Shown: positions 1 through 11,594 of the stretch, piece after piece | Layout of the letters: each line of letters starts with the position of its first letter | How positions within the stretch are numbered: the stretch's first letter is position 1 | Assembly (NCBI GenBank): GCA_022661535.1 | Contig: JAKULF010000004.1 | Span: 5,580,001-5,644,000, forward strand | Length of the DNA: 64,000 bases | Direction of reading: 5' to 3' | DNA from: Eutypa lata | Lineage: Eukaryota; Ascomycota; Sordariomycetes; Xylariales; Diatrypaceae | Program-made: the position numbers and the translations under genes | The notes under the pieces: generated by a model | What the model saw: the letters and a program-made list of their open reading frames with translations, nothing else | What the model was told of the DNA's origin: nothing | Database searches by the model: none

Positions 1-588
1 CTACTTTTTAGGTCTTGCTCATATGCTTAGACTTAGAGCTTAGAACATAAGTAGTATGTTTGCTACCTACTTACCTAAGGAAGACGGTCAACAAGGTGAC
101 ATCCTAAGCTAATATGGTCTTAACCGTCGTCGTATCAGTCACTTCCAACCCTAAAAAACATGGTAGCGCAAGATACTAAAATGAGCGTCACTACTGAGCA
201 GAAGATGGACTAGGTAGACATCTACAAGAATAGCTATGAAACATTTATCAAAGTGAATAATTCATGAAAGCATAGAATGTCACCAACTACAATTCACCTT
301 ATCCTTGGCATTTGGTATTGGAGAGCTGCCGCCGCTATGCCTTCTCTTCTCCGGAGCCCTAATTTCGTCTGACCTGTAAAGTTTTATTGGCGTTCTAAAA
401 AGAGGGTTATGCGGTTAAGTATGGCCATATGGAAGATATTGGTTAGAACTATCTGATGTTCTAACCCCATCCGGGATGCGATACCGTTCACCTCAATAGT
501 TGATATTTGTTGTATCTTAACTGAGGGACAGGTCGGCCATCGTCTTTTCCTGGTCTTGTTTACCAGCTCATTGTCTTTTATCTTCAAA
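1..588. other. Gene-free left edge
   Basis: No convincing coding region, RNA gene or repeat is visible. The stretch is moderately AT-rich and lies downstream of the FAD monooxygenase gene, so it probably includes that gene's 3' untranslated region. Confidence 0.4.
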
Positions 589-1998
589 CTAATGCTGGCC
601 CCCTCTAAACTCTCGCATTTTTGCTAAAGCCTCCTTCTTATACGCCACCAAATCAATGCCATATATAAAGTCCCATCTTGACTTCAGCACCGGCCGCAGT
701 TTCTCCGGATCTAGGCCTGCATCTGCGTCCTGGCCGGTCATTATCAAACCCGTCTCCCTGCTCGAGTCGATGATGCGCTGAGCTCTGGGTCTTCGGACAG
801 CATCGTAGGCTCGGAACGCAGCATCGATCTGCGCCGTGGTAGTGACATCGCCAAGAAGTGTGCTGAGGACGACTGCGTCCTCGAAGGCCTGGCCGGCGCC
901 GGCACCCTGCCATGGCGTTATGGCGTGGGCCGCATCGCCTGTGATGCAAACGCGGCCTTTCGCGTAGGTCGGTGTTGATCCGAATTCCCATTGCGAATAT
1001 CTCTGTGGATGGGGCTGATCGAGAACAAGCTGTGTTTGTTGCATGAGCGCTGATCTGCGAAAACGAGGCTGAGCAACAAGAAAGTTTTCAAACTTACGTC
1101 AATGATCGCCTTCCCAATTGATCCATCCATCCAGCTACTGAAAGTTTCCTCTAAGAACTTCCTCGTCAACGGCCGCTTTCGGTCCTGGCACGGACCTCTG
1201 TCGATTGCCGACACCGCACACTGGACCATAGTCCTGTCCTCGAGGGCATCGTGGATCACAAACGCTCCATCGCCAGACCATCCATACTGACGGTCCTTCT
1301 CGAAGTACTGCTCCCCAAGGGCAGCCTTCGCCTTTTCAAATGGTACTACGTTCCTGCAATCCCAGAATCCCGCGGGTGACGGATCGCACGCGTCCGGGAA
1401 GTCCTGCAGGACGTATTTCCGCATCGAGCCGAATATGCCGTCCGCGCCAATCACTGCGTCAAAAAGCGTGGACTCGCCGTCTTGGAAGGTGACTTCGATG
1501 CATCCGGTAGAAACGGATGTGATTGTATCTACGGTTTTGCCGGCGTGCAAGCACTCCTCGGGGAGCAGGGCAAGGAGCTCGCGCAGAAGCGAAGCTCGAT
1601 GGACTGTCAGTCCGAGACGTTTGGGGTCGGCTATCAAGTCAAATACGATGGTGCCGGCGTGAGGCCCGGAACCCTGAAAGCTTAGCCAGTCCGTTCCCCC
1701 TCTCAAGCCGATTTTATCACCTCAATCATCATGGAGTACTACGCACTATCATATTCCGAGACGACTTCTGCGCCACGGCACCAGCCTTCCTCAGTAGCTC
1801 TGGAGCCGCTGGGTTGATATGCTCCAGTGCCCTCTGGGCAGTTATGGAAAGGCTGATTCCCGCACCTCGCTCTGAGAATTCTGGCGCCGACTCGTATACG
1901 TGAAATTCCAGCTGCACGTGTCGGACGAGTGCGTTAGCGAGGCTGGCTCCGGCGAGTCCGCCACCAATGATGGCTATCCGAATCTTAGGATTTACCAT
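589..1998 (-). CDS. FAD-dependent monooxygenase, salicylate hydroxylase-like
   Basis: Predicted class A flavoprotein monooxygenase (NAD(P)H-dependent aromatic hydroxylase family), 422 aa. Exons on the minus strand are 1998-1747, 1673-1098 and 1029-589; the introns are 73 and 68 nt, both GT-AG, and all frames close. Seen directly: an N-terminal Rossmann glycine motif (IIGGGLAG, residues 10-17), a GADG motif at 160-163 and the FAD-binding GDAAHA motif starting at 307 followed by TPWQGAGAG. The order and spacing are those of salicylate/6-hydroxynicotinate hydroxylases. The start is the first ATG before the Rossmann fold. Unspliced reading gives false stops near 1730 and 1050, which the introns explain, so the gene looks intact. 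Its substrate cannot be told. It lies tail-to-head with the SAT4-like gene and could be a tailoring enzyme of a local cluster. Confidence 0.85.
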
Positions 1999-2672
1999 CT
2001 TAATGAGATGTGAATACTGCCAGTTGATTGAGGTCTGCAGGGAAACTCTTCTGGGCAAGCGCGGTGTAATGGAAATCAAAAAGAACGTAGAAGGGAGAAC
2101 TTGAGACAAGCACACTATGTACAGTATTCCCACACTTGGCGGGGGGCTGCTTCTTCGTGTTACCTGCATGCATGTCGGTCCTAACATTTACCGTAACTCC
2201 GTTTTACTCTGGCTCAAATGGTTGTAATGTCATAAATTGACTTGGCAAAGCAGATGTTCGAAAACCAATGCGTCGGCCTCCCGACAGGTAGCCGAAATCT
2301 AAGAATGGCACGAAGATTGAAGCAGATTTTGACTTAGGTCTTGACTATCGTGCTCTTTCTGCTCCGCCCATTTTCTGTTCACCGTCATACTATCACCAGA
2401 AAGGTTAGACTTAATTGGTCCTAATATAGAGTAACTCATAGCGTGGCAAAAACACGTGTACGAAGGCATCTATGGACGGCAGAAACTGAGGTGCCACATA
2501 TAATGAGCTAGCAGATATGGCCGTTCTATGTCAGAGATGATGTTTGAAAATGCATGTCATTACAGCTTGATCTTTGCCCTTGCCACCATAGAATACATTA
2601 GTTATCAAATGAATTACATATAACTTCATTTAACCTCATCGTTTTCTACCACATACACGGATCTCGCCAGTT
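1999..2672. other. Intergenic region between FAD monooxygenase and SAT4-like gene
   Basis: About 0.67 kb without a supported gene. It should contain the promoter of the FAD monooxygenase and the 3' end of the SAT4-like gene, both on the minus strand. I see no clear TATA box or repeat. Confidence 0.4.
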
Positions 2673-4086
2673 TTAGCTGGTACTTGCAAATTCGTCTTCC
2701 AAAGAGCATACCACCTCGTAGCCCCTTAGATCATCCATGGGAAACTCCTCCGGTTCTAGAGAGTGCCGATCATCTGTCTTACTCTGTGGCCGGACTGATG
2801 TATTGAAAAAGCCGGTATTTTGGGTATAGGTGTGACCAAGAGTTTCCCCGTGAGTATCTGGAAGACCAGGTGTGTCATTCAATAAAGACCTACGAGATGG
2901 CATTCTCAGGATGCTTCTAGCGCCTTCTACGACCATTAAAAGATTCCAATTCTTAACAAGCGGGTGTAGAGACGGGAGGCAAGCGGCAACAGTGCCGACT
3001 CCACAAGAGACCATTCCCCAGTACAGGTTAGTGGTAATGAGGTCTGTCCATCATTAGATAAATGAGAACGTTAATGGTGGCTACCGTTGGGAAGCTTACA
3101 GATCCCGTCGTCATTAGGATTGAATCCCACCTTGAACAGGGAGATGATCTGGACCATTCGGACCAGAGAGGCTACCACTGATCTTGTATGTGTAAGCTCA
3201 TTGCCGCAAGCCTTCACTAAAGCTCTAGTCTTACCCTGCGCCGACAAGGAAGACAAGATTAACGGCGATCTTCCTATTAGTCGACATATTCAAACGCCAA
3301 ATCTACAGAGGTGTTAGCCTTTGTTCGCTTTGTCAAAAGGGGATGGTTGCGCACAAGGGGGATTGGAACCGCAAGAATGATAACATCCGTGATGAAATCG
3401 GAGATGGCAAATGCGAGGCTCTTATGCGTGGTACCGGGGCAGAACTTCTGGAGATTCACGGCGGAACTCCAGTAGGCCCAAAAATTTCCCTTACACACGA
3501 GCAACTGTACGAAAAAGAAAGCAGACATCCAGACTGCAATAAGGGCGATTAGACCGACCATGACCTTGTGTGTTATTGTCTGTCGAGTAGCCGAGAAGAT
3601 TCGCAGGTAAAAGAATAGGACGCTGATCTTGACGCATCCCAGCCCGAGAGGGAGCATCAAACCGAAGGCATATTCGACCTAGTACACAGGTTAGACCCCT
3701 TGCGTTCTAATTCCATGTGTCAGCTGAGTATTCCAACCTGCGACGCCAAAGTGAACTGCGGTGTTATAAAAGTCAATGGATTTCCGTGGGGATCGGCCGG
3801 CATCATCATGCGGTATGCAAGGGCATGTTGAGAAACAGCAAAGGTCATTGAAATACCGATGCCTAAGGTGATTAACTATTTGCTTCTGTTAGCTGTGGCC
3901 TAGGCAGAATTATGTGGTACGGACCAGTGCTGGGACAATGAACCAGTCATCAGCTTTAAAAGGCTCCTTCTTTTTGAGTCTCACCCATACTCTGAGAACG
4001 GAGACGATGATACCTATTACAGGGAGCACAACACACGCGGCGATGACATAGCCCGGCTTCTCATAGTAGTGTTGATATGGTGCCAT
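2673..4086 (-). CDS. SAT4/rhodopsin-like integral membrane protein (first copy)
   Basis: Fungal multi-pass membrane protein of the rhodopsin-domain (SAT4/PTH11-like) family; individual functions are mostly unknown. Minus-strand exons: 4086-3925, 3875-3738, 3678 to about 3319, 3273/3269-3235, 3182-3100 and 3043-2673. Clear introns lie at 3876-3924, 3679-3737, 3183-3234 and 3044-3099. The junction near 3270-3318 is unresolved: either a GC-AG intron or a very short GT-AG intron restores the frame. Visible features are an N-terminal membrane segment, the family signature KADDWFIVPAL, several further hydrophobic helices, a GMVSCGVGTVAACLPSLHPL segment that matches the last helix of the family, and a hydrophilic Ser/Glu-rich tail. 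The ATG at 4086 is used because the reading frame above it has only GTG. It neighbours the FAD monooxygenase on the same strand. Confidence 0.8.
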
Positions 4087-5965
4087 GCTGGCCAGGAACG
4101 GGAACACCGCTGCGGTAAAATGATAGAGGTGGTACCCTTACTGGAAATTTAAAGAGTGATGTTGGTAAATAATGTTACGGCTGCAGGCTGCGGGTAGGAT
4201 AAATTTTATAGAATCAGGGAACAATGACCGGTCAGGTCACTAACGAGGCTTTAGGCTCATGGTGCAATGGCTGCCTCAGACGCAATGTAACCAGTAGAAT
4301 AACTACGGTAGGAAATGAAGTATGTTTTCATTATCGAAAAGATATACACGTTTTGCTACTAGGGTGGCCTATTCGACAGAGGGGAAAGGGTATGATGATA
4401 ATAATTAATTTTCAAAGGGGAAATAAAAGAAATAAGAGCCATTATTTTGATCAAGGCTATGGCACGCTCTCCGTGAGAGTGCTCCGGTCCGAGCTAGTAA
4501 TACTACCTACCTTGATATAATGAGGGCTCGTAGCTCAACTACGTTGGCGCAAGACCAGTCCCCTTCCAATGACAGTTCAAGAAACGTGGGGCGAGGCAAG
4601 AGAAGACATATTTCTCTAATCAGTAGCGATTTACATAAATGTGTGCCTATTTTAAGGCCCCTGTTTAAGAAGACCGAGAGCCTCAAGTCAAAAACCAGTT
4701 GCTTACGTCCCTCGCCACCACCCTTAAATCTATAAAGCTATGTAGGCTGACTTACGCTGAAAATCGGAGGGCCGACACCTAAGCCTGAATGCTGAGTCAT
4801 GGTAAGCACCGTTGATATCGCAGCACCATTGGTTGGCGCACACAATCCCGACATATTAATTGGTGACACAATGTGAGTTGAATATACAAAAAACGACGAT
4901 CGTTTCCGGTCATTCCTATTTTTCGCCATCTTTTCCAGTCCAATCCTTCGCTATAACCAATGAGCCTTGTCGGGAATAGGCAGAAGAAACGCAAAGGATT
5001 TATGTGGCTTACATCTTGCGTTGGGATTTGGGGATGTGCTAAAAGTTGGCTACGATCTTTTTTCCCTTCTCGTGCTACATCATATGCACGTCATCTTCGA
5101 GCCATTCATCTGGATCACTCAATTGGCTTGTTCCTTCTACCGAAGCCCGTGGTACTGACAACTTGGACATCCTATTGTCGTGGATGACGTCGGAAATGAC
5201 TGGGGAGGTGTGTCTGTTAACATACCTGGTCATCTCTGTTGGGGGAAGCAAAAATGGGACATCTATAACTTCAATATGAGGGACATTTCATGATGCCATC
5301 GATGAATGTGGTTGTTGTGGCCGGTGAGAAGAAGCGCCGTATTGTCAATAATGAACAAGGAGACGATGCTACTAGTACCGCCCAAGATCAACCTGGACCA
5401 TCTCAAACTGATAAAGGAAAGTTACCATTCCAAAATCCTCATGGAGTAGTACCAGAATCGGATATAATCATGTGAACTACCTTTTTGTGTTACACCCAAG
5501 ATAAGCAGCATTACATGGAACTGAAATTGTCCAGGTGCTTTCATTAAGGAACATTGGTTGTTTGGCATTTATCTCTTGCAACATATATTATCAAATGCAA
5601 CCCCCATATGCTACTGTGCCGCAACCCAATACACCGCCTGCCTCTATAGCAGCGCATGACACGAATATGCACCGCGACGGTCGACACAAGGGGACTAACA
5701 CATGGGCCAGAACGATTGTAATTGGCTGCTAATTACACTACACTAAAGCAGTTACCAGCATCTTACAGAAAAGATGACGATTTGTAATGATGGACCGGAT
5801 AGATGATGTTGTCCCTAGTATAGTGTAGTAGGCCAGGTTTTCTTTTGTAGTCCATGTTAAGTGTAACTACCGAGCATTGTGTACTCTGCTTGCTACTCCA
5901 TCTCCCCCGACTCGTCAATCATTCTTTGGGGGCCATTTCCCTTCAAATCAATAAAACTAAGAGTG
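4087..5965. other. Gene-free stretch with short unconvincing ORFs
   Basis: Several 60-100 codon open frames occur (for example 4224-4520 and 5290-5475, plus strand), but none shows a recognisable domain, signal peptide or splice-linked partner. The 5290-5475 frame encodes a hydrophilic Gln/Asp/Lys-rich peptide that could be the end of a decayed gene or transposon; this is a guess. Confidence 0.4.
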
Positions 5966-6172
5966 CTAGAAGAACCTCCTTGCGTCGCAGCCATCCGGCG
6001 AGTCAGCAACAGCCTCGTCGTTAGTAGGGGTGCATAATTCCTCTGTAGCCATCTTGTCAGTCTGAAAACCATACAGAATAGGACTCGAAATCATACCTGT
6101 GGGTACGGGGATGGCAGTAGCCAGCCCATGAATGAGAGCCACGAGGGCGATGACTGTCTTTTTGAATTGCAT
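5966..6172 (-). CDS. Candidate small secreted peptide (68 aa)
   Basis: Short ORF starting at the ATG at 6172 (the codon two positions upstream is GTG). Residues 1 to about 20 (MQFKKTVIALVALIHGLATA) form a good signal peptide: a Lys-Lys n-region, a hydrophobic core and small residues before a likely cleavage site ahead of IPVPTG. The mature part would be about 48 residues, acidic, with two cysteines, an ILYGF segment and a C-terminal dibasic RRFF. No domain is recognised. It sits about 0.5 kb from the divergently oriented UstYa-family gene; in dikaritin-type RiPP clusters a secreted precursor peptide is found next to UstYa genes, but the repeated kexin-flanked cores of known precursors are absent. 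It could equally be an effector-like secreted protein or a chance ORF. Confidence 0.45.
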   Translation of the reverse strand: MQFKKTVIALVALIHGLATAIPVPTGMISSPILYGFQTDKMATEELCTPTNDEAVADSPDGCDARRFF

Positions 6173-6662
6173 CTTCACAGTGGTGTTGAGTAGAGAAGAG
6201 TCTTCTTGAAGTCGCGGTGGGAAATATTTCAGAAATTTCTACTAAAAAGAGACTGGGAGTTGCAAGAATGAGGTTCACCCTGATATCAGAGCATGTATTT
6301 GAATTATGGAGTTGATCAGCTATTTATCTCCATCGGTTCTCGTATTACCTCGGCATGATAGCCTTCACATATCACAGCTTTGGTTCCACTCCCTGCTTTG
6401 ACATCTGAAATCGGTCGATGGATACGGCAGATGGTAGTACTTTCGTCCAATGCAACCCATTTTGTTCTTGGGGGCCAAGGGGTCGGTACCACTGAAGTAT
6501 TCCATAACCCATGATGTCACGAATCATCGACTGTCTTCACCTCTTCTCTTTTCTCTTTTCTTCTCTTAGTATGTTAACGTTTTTTGAGTGTATCCCATCC
6601 CCCCATTTTGTCGTCTTTTATTCAAGTCCAAATTTCCCCTCTTTCCGAACTTCACGGTATAC
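6173..6662. other. Divergent promoter region
   Basis: Roughly 0.5 kb between the small secreted ORF (minus) and the UstYa-family gene (plus). A pyrimidine-rich tract with repeated TTCTC units at about 6540-6570 precedes the UstYa-family start, as is common for fungal 5' leaders. If both flanking genes are real this is a shared bidirectional promoter. Confidence 0.35.
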
Positions 6663-7690
6663 ATGAAGAGCATCAGCTTCTTCACTCTGTCGGCTCGAGA
6701 GAGTAGTAATACGGAGGATGAGGAAAATCATCAACTTATGGGGAGATTTAATAAACACCCCTCGCCATCTCCCCCTTTGACGGCCAGCACAGCAAAGGCT
6801 TTGACTTACAACCGAGTTTATATTTTTCTTATACACGTTGCCCTCTTCGTTTTTGTCGTGTTGTGGCTGCATTGCAACCATGATAATCTCGATGTTATGC
6901 CTCTGGCAGGTCGAACATGGTGTTAGTAACCTCAACTTCATAGTTATTCGAAGCTATTAACAACTTGAAAGCCCCCATTCACTCGTTCGTTGAATATGAG
7001 GTTAACGGGGAGCACACAACGGACCATCATTACAGCCAATTCTCAGGCCCACCAACACCCGAGCAAGATGAAGCCTGGGTGGCTCTAACAAGACGTAAGT
7101 GCACCATATTCCAAGCAGTGTATGTGCAAACATATCGACATACAACTCCTCTCTAGCTCTTGCGTTCAATACCACTCTCGAAGAGCTTGACAAAGCTGGG
7201 GAGTCGTTAGAGGACTTAGCTCGGCTCAAGAATGGCGGATATCCCGCCTCACTCGGCGTCTATCATCAACTACATTGCCTGGTAGGTTAATTATCGACTC
7301 TGTAATTAACAGGAAGAAACTCACACTCGCCAGCGGCAAATGCGTCTGTACCTCTATCACGACAGATATTATCCGAATATCACCAAGGCCCAGGACGTGA
7401 GCCTAGTTGCACATATGGGTTCGTGGCCAGACCCAATGAAAGAATGCTTTGCGTATTTCTAACGCTCGGTAGACCATTGCATCGAGACGCTCCGCCTCGC
7501 CATTATGTGCCACGGAGATACAGGCGTTGATTCATACTCGTGGGGCGAATCGACCTACAAACCGGGCGCAAGGTCTAAATCGAAATCTATATGTGTAAAA
7601 TGGAGTTCTATCGAAAATTGGGCGTTCACCAACATAGTTCATGCTGAGAGTGTTCTTCGCCCGGAGGAGTCTTCCGAGAGTCCACTGTGA
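6663..7690 (+). CDS. UstYa family (DUF3328) oxidase-like protein
   Basis: Rebuilt five-exon gene encoding 265 aa: exons 6663-6909, 6972-7094, 7157-7281, 7334-7418 and 7473-7690, with introns of 62, 62, 52 and 54 nt (all GT-AG). Seen: a cytosolic N-terminus, a single membrane helix at about residues 52-70, and the two family hallmark HxxHC motifs, HQLHC at 160-164 and HMDHC at 192-196; the second is completed across the fourth intron. UstYa proteins are membrane-anchored, probably copper-dependent, oxidases that cyclise or hydroxylate peptides in ustiloxin, phomopsin, asperipin and cyclochlorotine pathways. The start at 6663 gives an acidic leader ahead of the helix; 6738 is an in-frame alternative. 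Neighbours are a candidate secreted peptide upstream and an S10 peptidase downstream. The actual substrate is unknown. Confidence 0.85.
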
Positions 7691-9261
7691 TACATTCAGG
7701 GTAATGGACTTCACTTCCGGAGGAACAAAATATCGACTAGGGCGCAATAGGATATAAGGGTCAAGAGAGATTTCTTCTTCTTCTTCTTCTTCTTCTTCTT
7801 CTTCTTCTTCTTCTTCTTCTTCTTCTCGTTCCTCTTCTTCCCTTTTTAACAATATTTTAAGCGATAGGTTATGCCGTTTCATTCTTCATTTTTAGAGCTT
7901 TGCTATTTATGCAGCGCTCTCAAATCTAACTGGGTAGTGACACACCTATTCCAGCTGTCGGTCACCTGGAAAGCCCATCGCGGAATATAGCCACCGCCTG
8001 CGACCACCACTAAGCTGCCACCACCAAGCTGCCACCACCTAGTTGCTACCACTTAGTTAGTTAATATAGGTACCTACAGCTTAAAGTGCAATGACTTTAG
8101 AGATAAATAATTAGCCATGTAAGCAGGTAGGTAGGCAACTAAGGTATAATAGTTAGGTGGCGGTGGCACCTATTAGCTTAGGGCTTACGATAGCTTCAGT
8201 TGCAGGGACCTGGAGCACATAAAAGCGTTAAACACTTGCTTCCATGTATGATTATCAAAGGCTTCATTTACAATGATTTGTTATAGCAGTGCATAAGAAC
8301 AGCAACATGGTAATTCGATTGAAATACGCTGTGAAAATCTAATAGCTTGTATCAAGGGATCTTCTGTAGGTGTTGGGTGGGAATCGATTGAGCTCTGGAT
8401 AGTTAGTGGAGCCGATTCCATACCCACTGGCTTGTTCGGAGAAAGCTCACCGCTTTCTCTTTTTCTTCCTCATTTCCTTCATCTCGAGGATAGACAGTAT
8501 TAGGCCTAAAATCCTTTCAGCTTCGGGTTGCTGAGCCCTTCACAAAAATCTGCTAATTACCTATTAGTTTTATTCTCGATCCTTTAGGGTTTTTTAATTG
8601 GTAGTGGCTTATTCTTTAAGCCTTGAATTGTGGGGTGTTAAGGAGATCCTTTGCAATTTTAGCGCAGTGTTAATTATTAGGCACCCGAATTCCCAAAAAT
8701 AGCACTGCTATAGGAAGCACCTCGACAGGGGGTTTTCGCTTTTCGTAGGGCTGAAGCTGAATCTAATGAGTCCGTTGAATCCGACCTAGCCAATGAACAT
8801 ATATTGTCTCTTATTGATTTGTATGGCATCCCCTTATTACCGTAGAGATTGCGTATGGTATACTTGCAGTCAAGCTCAGCCACTTTAACAATGCGTGTCA
8901 TGTTTGTTGCAACGGACAAGTATGATAGCGTTGCGTACACTGGAGGCTGAATACTTAGACTACTAGTTAGTCAGACTAGAGACGGGCCGTAGCGTTTCTG
9001 TTTCTATGGGTCTGTGCTGATGGTTATGGCATTGCTATGGTGATTGCTGTTGTAGTATTAAGTACGGTACTTACCTAAACATCAAGCTTAAGTAAGATTC
9101 TTTATATCTTCGTACTTCCCCATCCTCTGGCTAGCATCTCATCGCGCTCTTGTAGTTAGTTGTATGCCTTTGTTATATAATCATTAATACATTCTTCAAG
9201 TTCTTGCAGGGAAGCAAGTTGAACCACATCTCGGGGACAAACACCGAGCAAAGCTATCACA
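7691..9261. other. Intergenic region with microsatellite and short tandem repeat
   Basis: About 1.6 kb between the UstYa-family and S10 peptidase genes. It contains a TTC microsatellite (annotated separately) and, at about 7999-8056, a degenerate tandem of roughly 15-nt units built on CCACCA-AGCTGC. A minus-strand open frame at 8677-8940 has no recognisable features. The last few hundred bases are the likely promoter of the peptidase gene. Confidence 0.45.
7771..7826. repeat. TTC/GAA microsatellite
   Basis: An almost perfect run of TTC units, about 18 copies, lies in the 3' flank of the UstYa-family gene. It creates an artificial poly-Glu open frame on the minus strand. Confidence 0.95.
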
Positions 9262-11594
9262 ATGCTGTCACTTGGCCGGCTTCTCGGTCGTGGGCTGGCA
9301 TTATGTTGTGCATTTTCGTATACCTCCGCCACCGTGACGAAATCGAATACCACAGATGGTATTAAAGTCACCTATAAAGAGGTAATGCGCATGATCCTGT
9401 CTTCAGGCAAATCGTAATATCTGCTCTCTGAAGGGTTGTCTAACAGTGTTTCTAGCCCGGTATCTGTGAGACCACCCCTGGCGTCAAGTCATACAGTGGC
9501 TACGTGACGCTTCCAGCTACCGAACGCCAGCCGTACGCACAGAAGATGTTCTTCTGGTTCTTCGAGGCACGCAACCCGCCCGAGGACGCACCCCTCAGTG
9601 TATGGCTACAGGGCGGACCCGGCGCTCCGTCCATCGATCAAGCGCTTGATGTGAACGGTCCCTGCATCGTGCAAGAAGACTCTAACAGCACGATATTGAA
9701 CCCCTGGTCCTGGAACAACCATGTCAACATGCTCTACGTTGACCAGCCTGTTCAAGCTGGGTTTAGTTACGCCGAGGCGACGCCTAGCTTATACGATATG
9801 GTCACTGGTGACATAACCGCCGGCGAACTTTCCGGCTCTCCTAATTATACGGTGCGGGAAGGAGTGTTTTCAATACAAGACGCGTCGAAAGCTCCCGTGA
9901 CCACAGCTGCAGCAACGGAGGTGGTATGGGAGTTTATCCAAGCTTGGATGCAAGAGTATATTCTTCCATTTCAGCGATACATTGATGTGAGCTCACCATG
10001 ACAATAGGTTTACGCAGTACCGGCGTGACAAGATCAGCGTTTGGGGACAATCCTAGTAAGTCACCGAGCTTAGTAACTATTTAAAAAGTGAAAAGAATAC
10101 ACCCTGGTCTGACACTCGTACAGCGCTGGACATTATGCTCCCGCCTTCGCGAATCTCTTGCATACGCGGTCGACACCGGAAAAGAGACAGGCCAATGGGA
10201 TATCGGGAAGAAGCTGCGAGGGCGACGGTTACCTCGATATCGACGTCGACAGTGTCGGCATCATCAATGGATTCATTGATTTCGAGATCCAAGGAGCGTT
10301 ATTCCCAAGTTTTGCGATGAACAACACATACGGAATCCAAGCATACGACCAGGCCGTTGCCGATTCGGCGTACGCCAACTTGACGAGCCCGGGTGGCTGC
10401 CAGGAGCAGATGGACGCATGCAGGGCCCTCTTACCGAATGGTTACCGCGATCAAGACGGGTCCAACGAGACTGTAACGGAGGTCTGTGGAACTGCATTTG
10501 CGTTCTGCTGGACAAACGTTTATTACGCATACGATGCGGTTTCGGGTGTTAGTTTTAACAAGTTGTAGGGGATTGTAATTTGGCTGACCTTTCTTGTAGC
10601 GTGACCCCTTTGATATTACCCAATTGACGCCAACATCATTCCCGGCTAGTTATTCTGTTGGCTATCTTACCAAGCAGTGGGTTTTAGAGGCCCTTGGTGC
10701 TGAAGTGGACTATGCACAAAGCAGCAATGCGGTCGGAAACGGTGAGAGAGTCCCTCATACTAATTGTTATTTATTCATGGTACTAATTTCATGCCAAGGC
10801 TTCTTTGCGACTGGAGACTTCGTCTTCGGTGGATTTCTAGAAGATATCGAATCCCTCCTCGATGATGGAATCAAGGTGGCACTCATTAATGGCGATCGCG
10901 ATTTCCGCTGTAATTGTAAGTTTCGCAATGTCGTATTCAGTTCGTCCACCATAAACTGACCCAATTTTCCAGGGGTTGGTGGTGAAGCCGTCAGCTTAGC
11001 CGCCGAGTACGAGAACAGTACTGCGTTCCGCGCAGCAGGCTACGAGGAGATTTCCACCAACGAATCCTATGTTGGCGGATTTGTCAGACAGAGTGGGAAG
11101 TTCTCTTTCTCGAGGGTGTTCCAATCGGGTCATCAAGGTACGTAACTCCGACTATCAATTGCTATTATCATGACTTTCATCTAACGTGGTCGCTCAAACA
11201 AATAGTCTCGAGCTACCAACCTGAAACGGCCTACCAGATCTTCATGCGGACCGTCTTCGGACAGGACGTCGCGACAGGGACTATCTGCCTCGCGGATACA
11301 CCTGACTATGGGAGCCAAGGCCCTGCGTCCGTCTTCGATGTGAAGAACGAAGTGCCGTCGCAACCGGACGTCAGTTGCTACGTTCTTAGAGCGCCGATGA
11401 CGGGTTCCGTAAGTCATTGCAGATTTCCAAATTCCCATCCTCGAGTTCTTGTTCACAAGCTCAAGTTATTAAAGAAAAAACGATCACTAACGCGGGTCTT
11501 GTAGTGTACTGTGGAACAGTTAGAGGCATTGCAAGATGGCACTGCGGTTGTAGAAAATGATGTGGTTGTTAGTCCTCTCGGTGTCCGTTCTTAG
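9262..11594 (+). CDS. Secreted serine carboxypeptidase (peptidase family S10)
   Basis: Nine-exon gene, 602 aa: exons 9262-9381, 9456-9955, 10008-10055, 10124-10547, 10600-10741, 10799-10915, 10973-11137, 11206-11408 and 11505-11594; all frames close. S10 enzymes remove C-terminal residues from peptides, usually in the vacuole or outside the cell. The N-terminus (about 25 residues, MLSLGRLLGRGLALCC...) looks like a signal peptide. Family motifs seen are the GGPGAPSIDQAL oxyanion segment near residue 93, NGPC and WNN...MLYVDQPV, the nucleophile motif WGQSYAGHY with Ser222, the Asp segment NGDRDFRCNW (Asp444/446) and SGHQV with His504. The triad is therefore complete. The nucleophile motif has Gln where many relatives have Glu (G-E-S). 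It follows the UstYa-family gene on the same strand. A role in peptide trimming is possible; general nutrition is the default alternative. Confidence 0.9.

Noticed and set aside
1030..1097. Second apparent frame break in the same gene, with a tempting 29-nt or 43-nt intron
   Set aside because: The 68-nt intron ending at AACACAG keeps phase and joins AIID to LVLDQP, matching the family; the shorter options are too small or out of frame.
1674..1746. Apparent frameshift and TGA stop in the FAD monooxygenase, suggesting a pseudogene
   Set aside because: A 73-nt GT-AG intron (GTGCGT...TTTCAG) spans exactly this segment and joins SSRNMI to GSGPHAG, the normal family sequence.
5966..6172. Calling the small secreted ORF a dikaritin RiPP precursor outright
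   Set aside because: No repeated core segments or multiple kexin sites are present; position and signal peptide alone are not enough.
7532..7882. Minus-strand frame with a long poly-Glu run
   Set aside because: It is the TTC microsatellite plus the antisense of the UstYa-family last exon.
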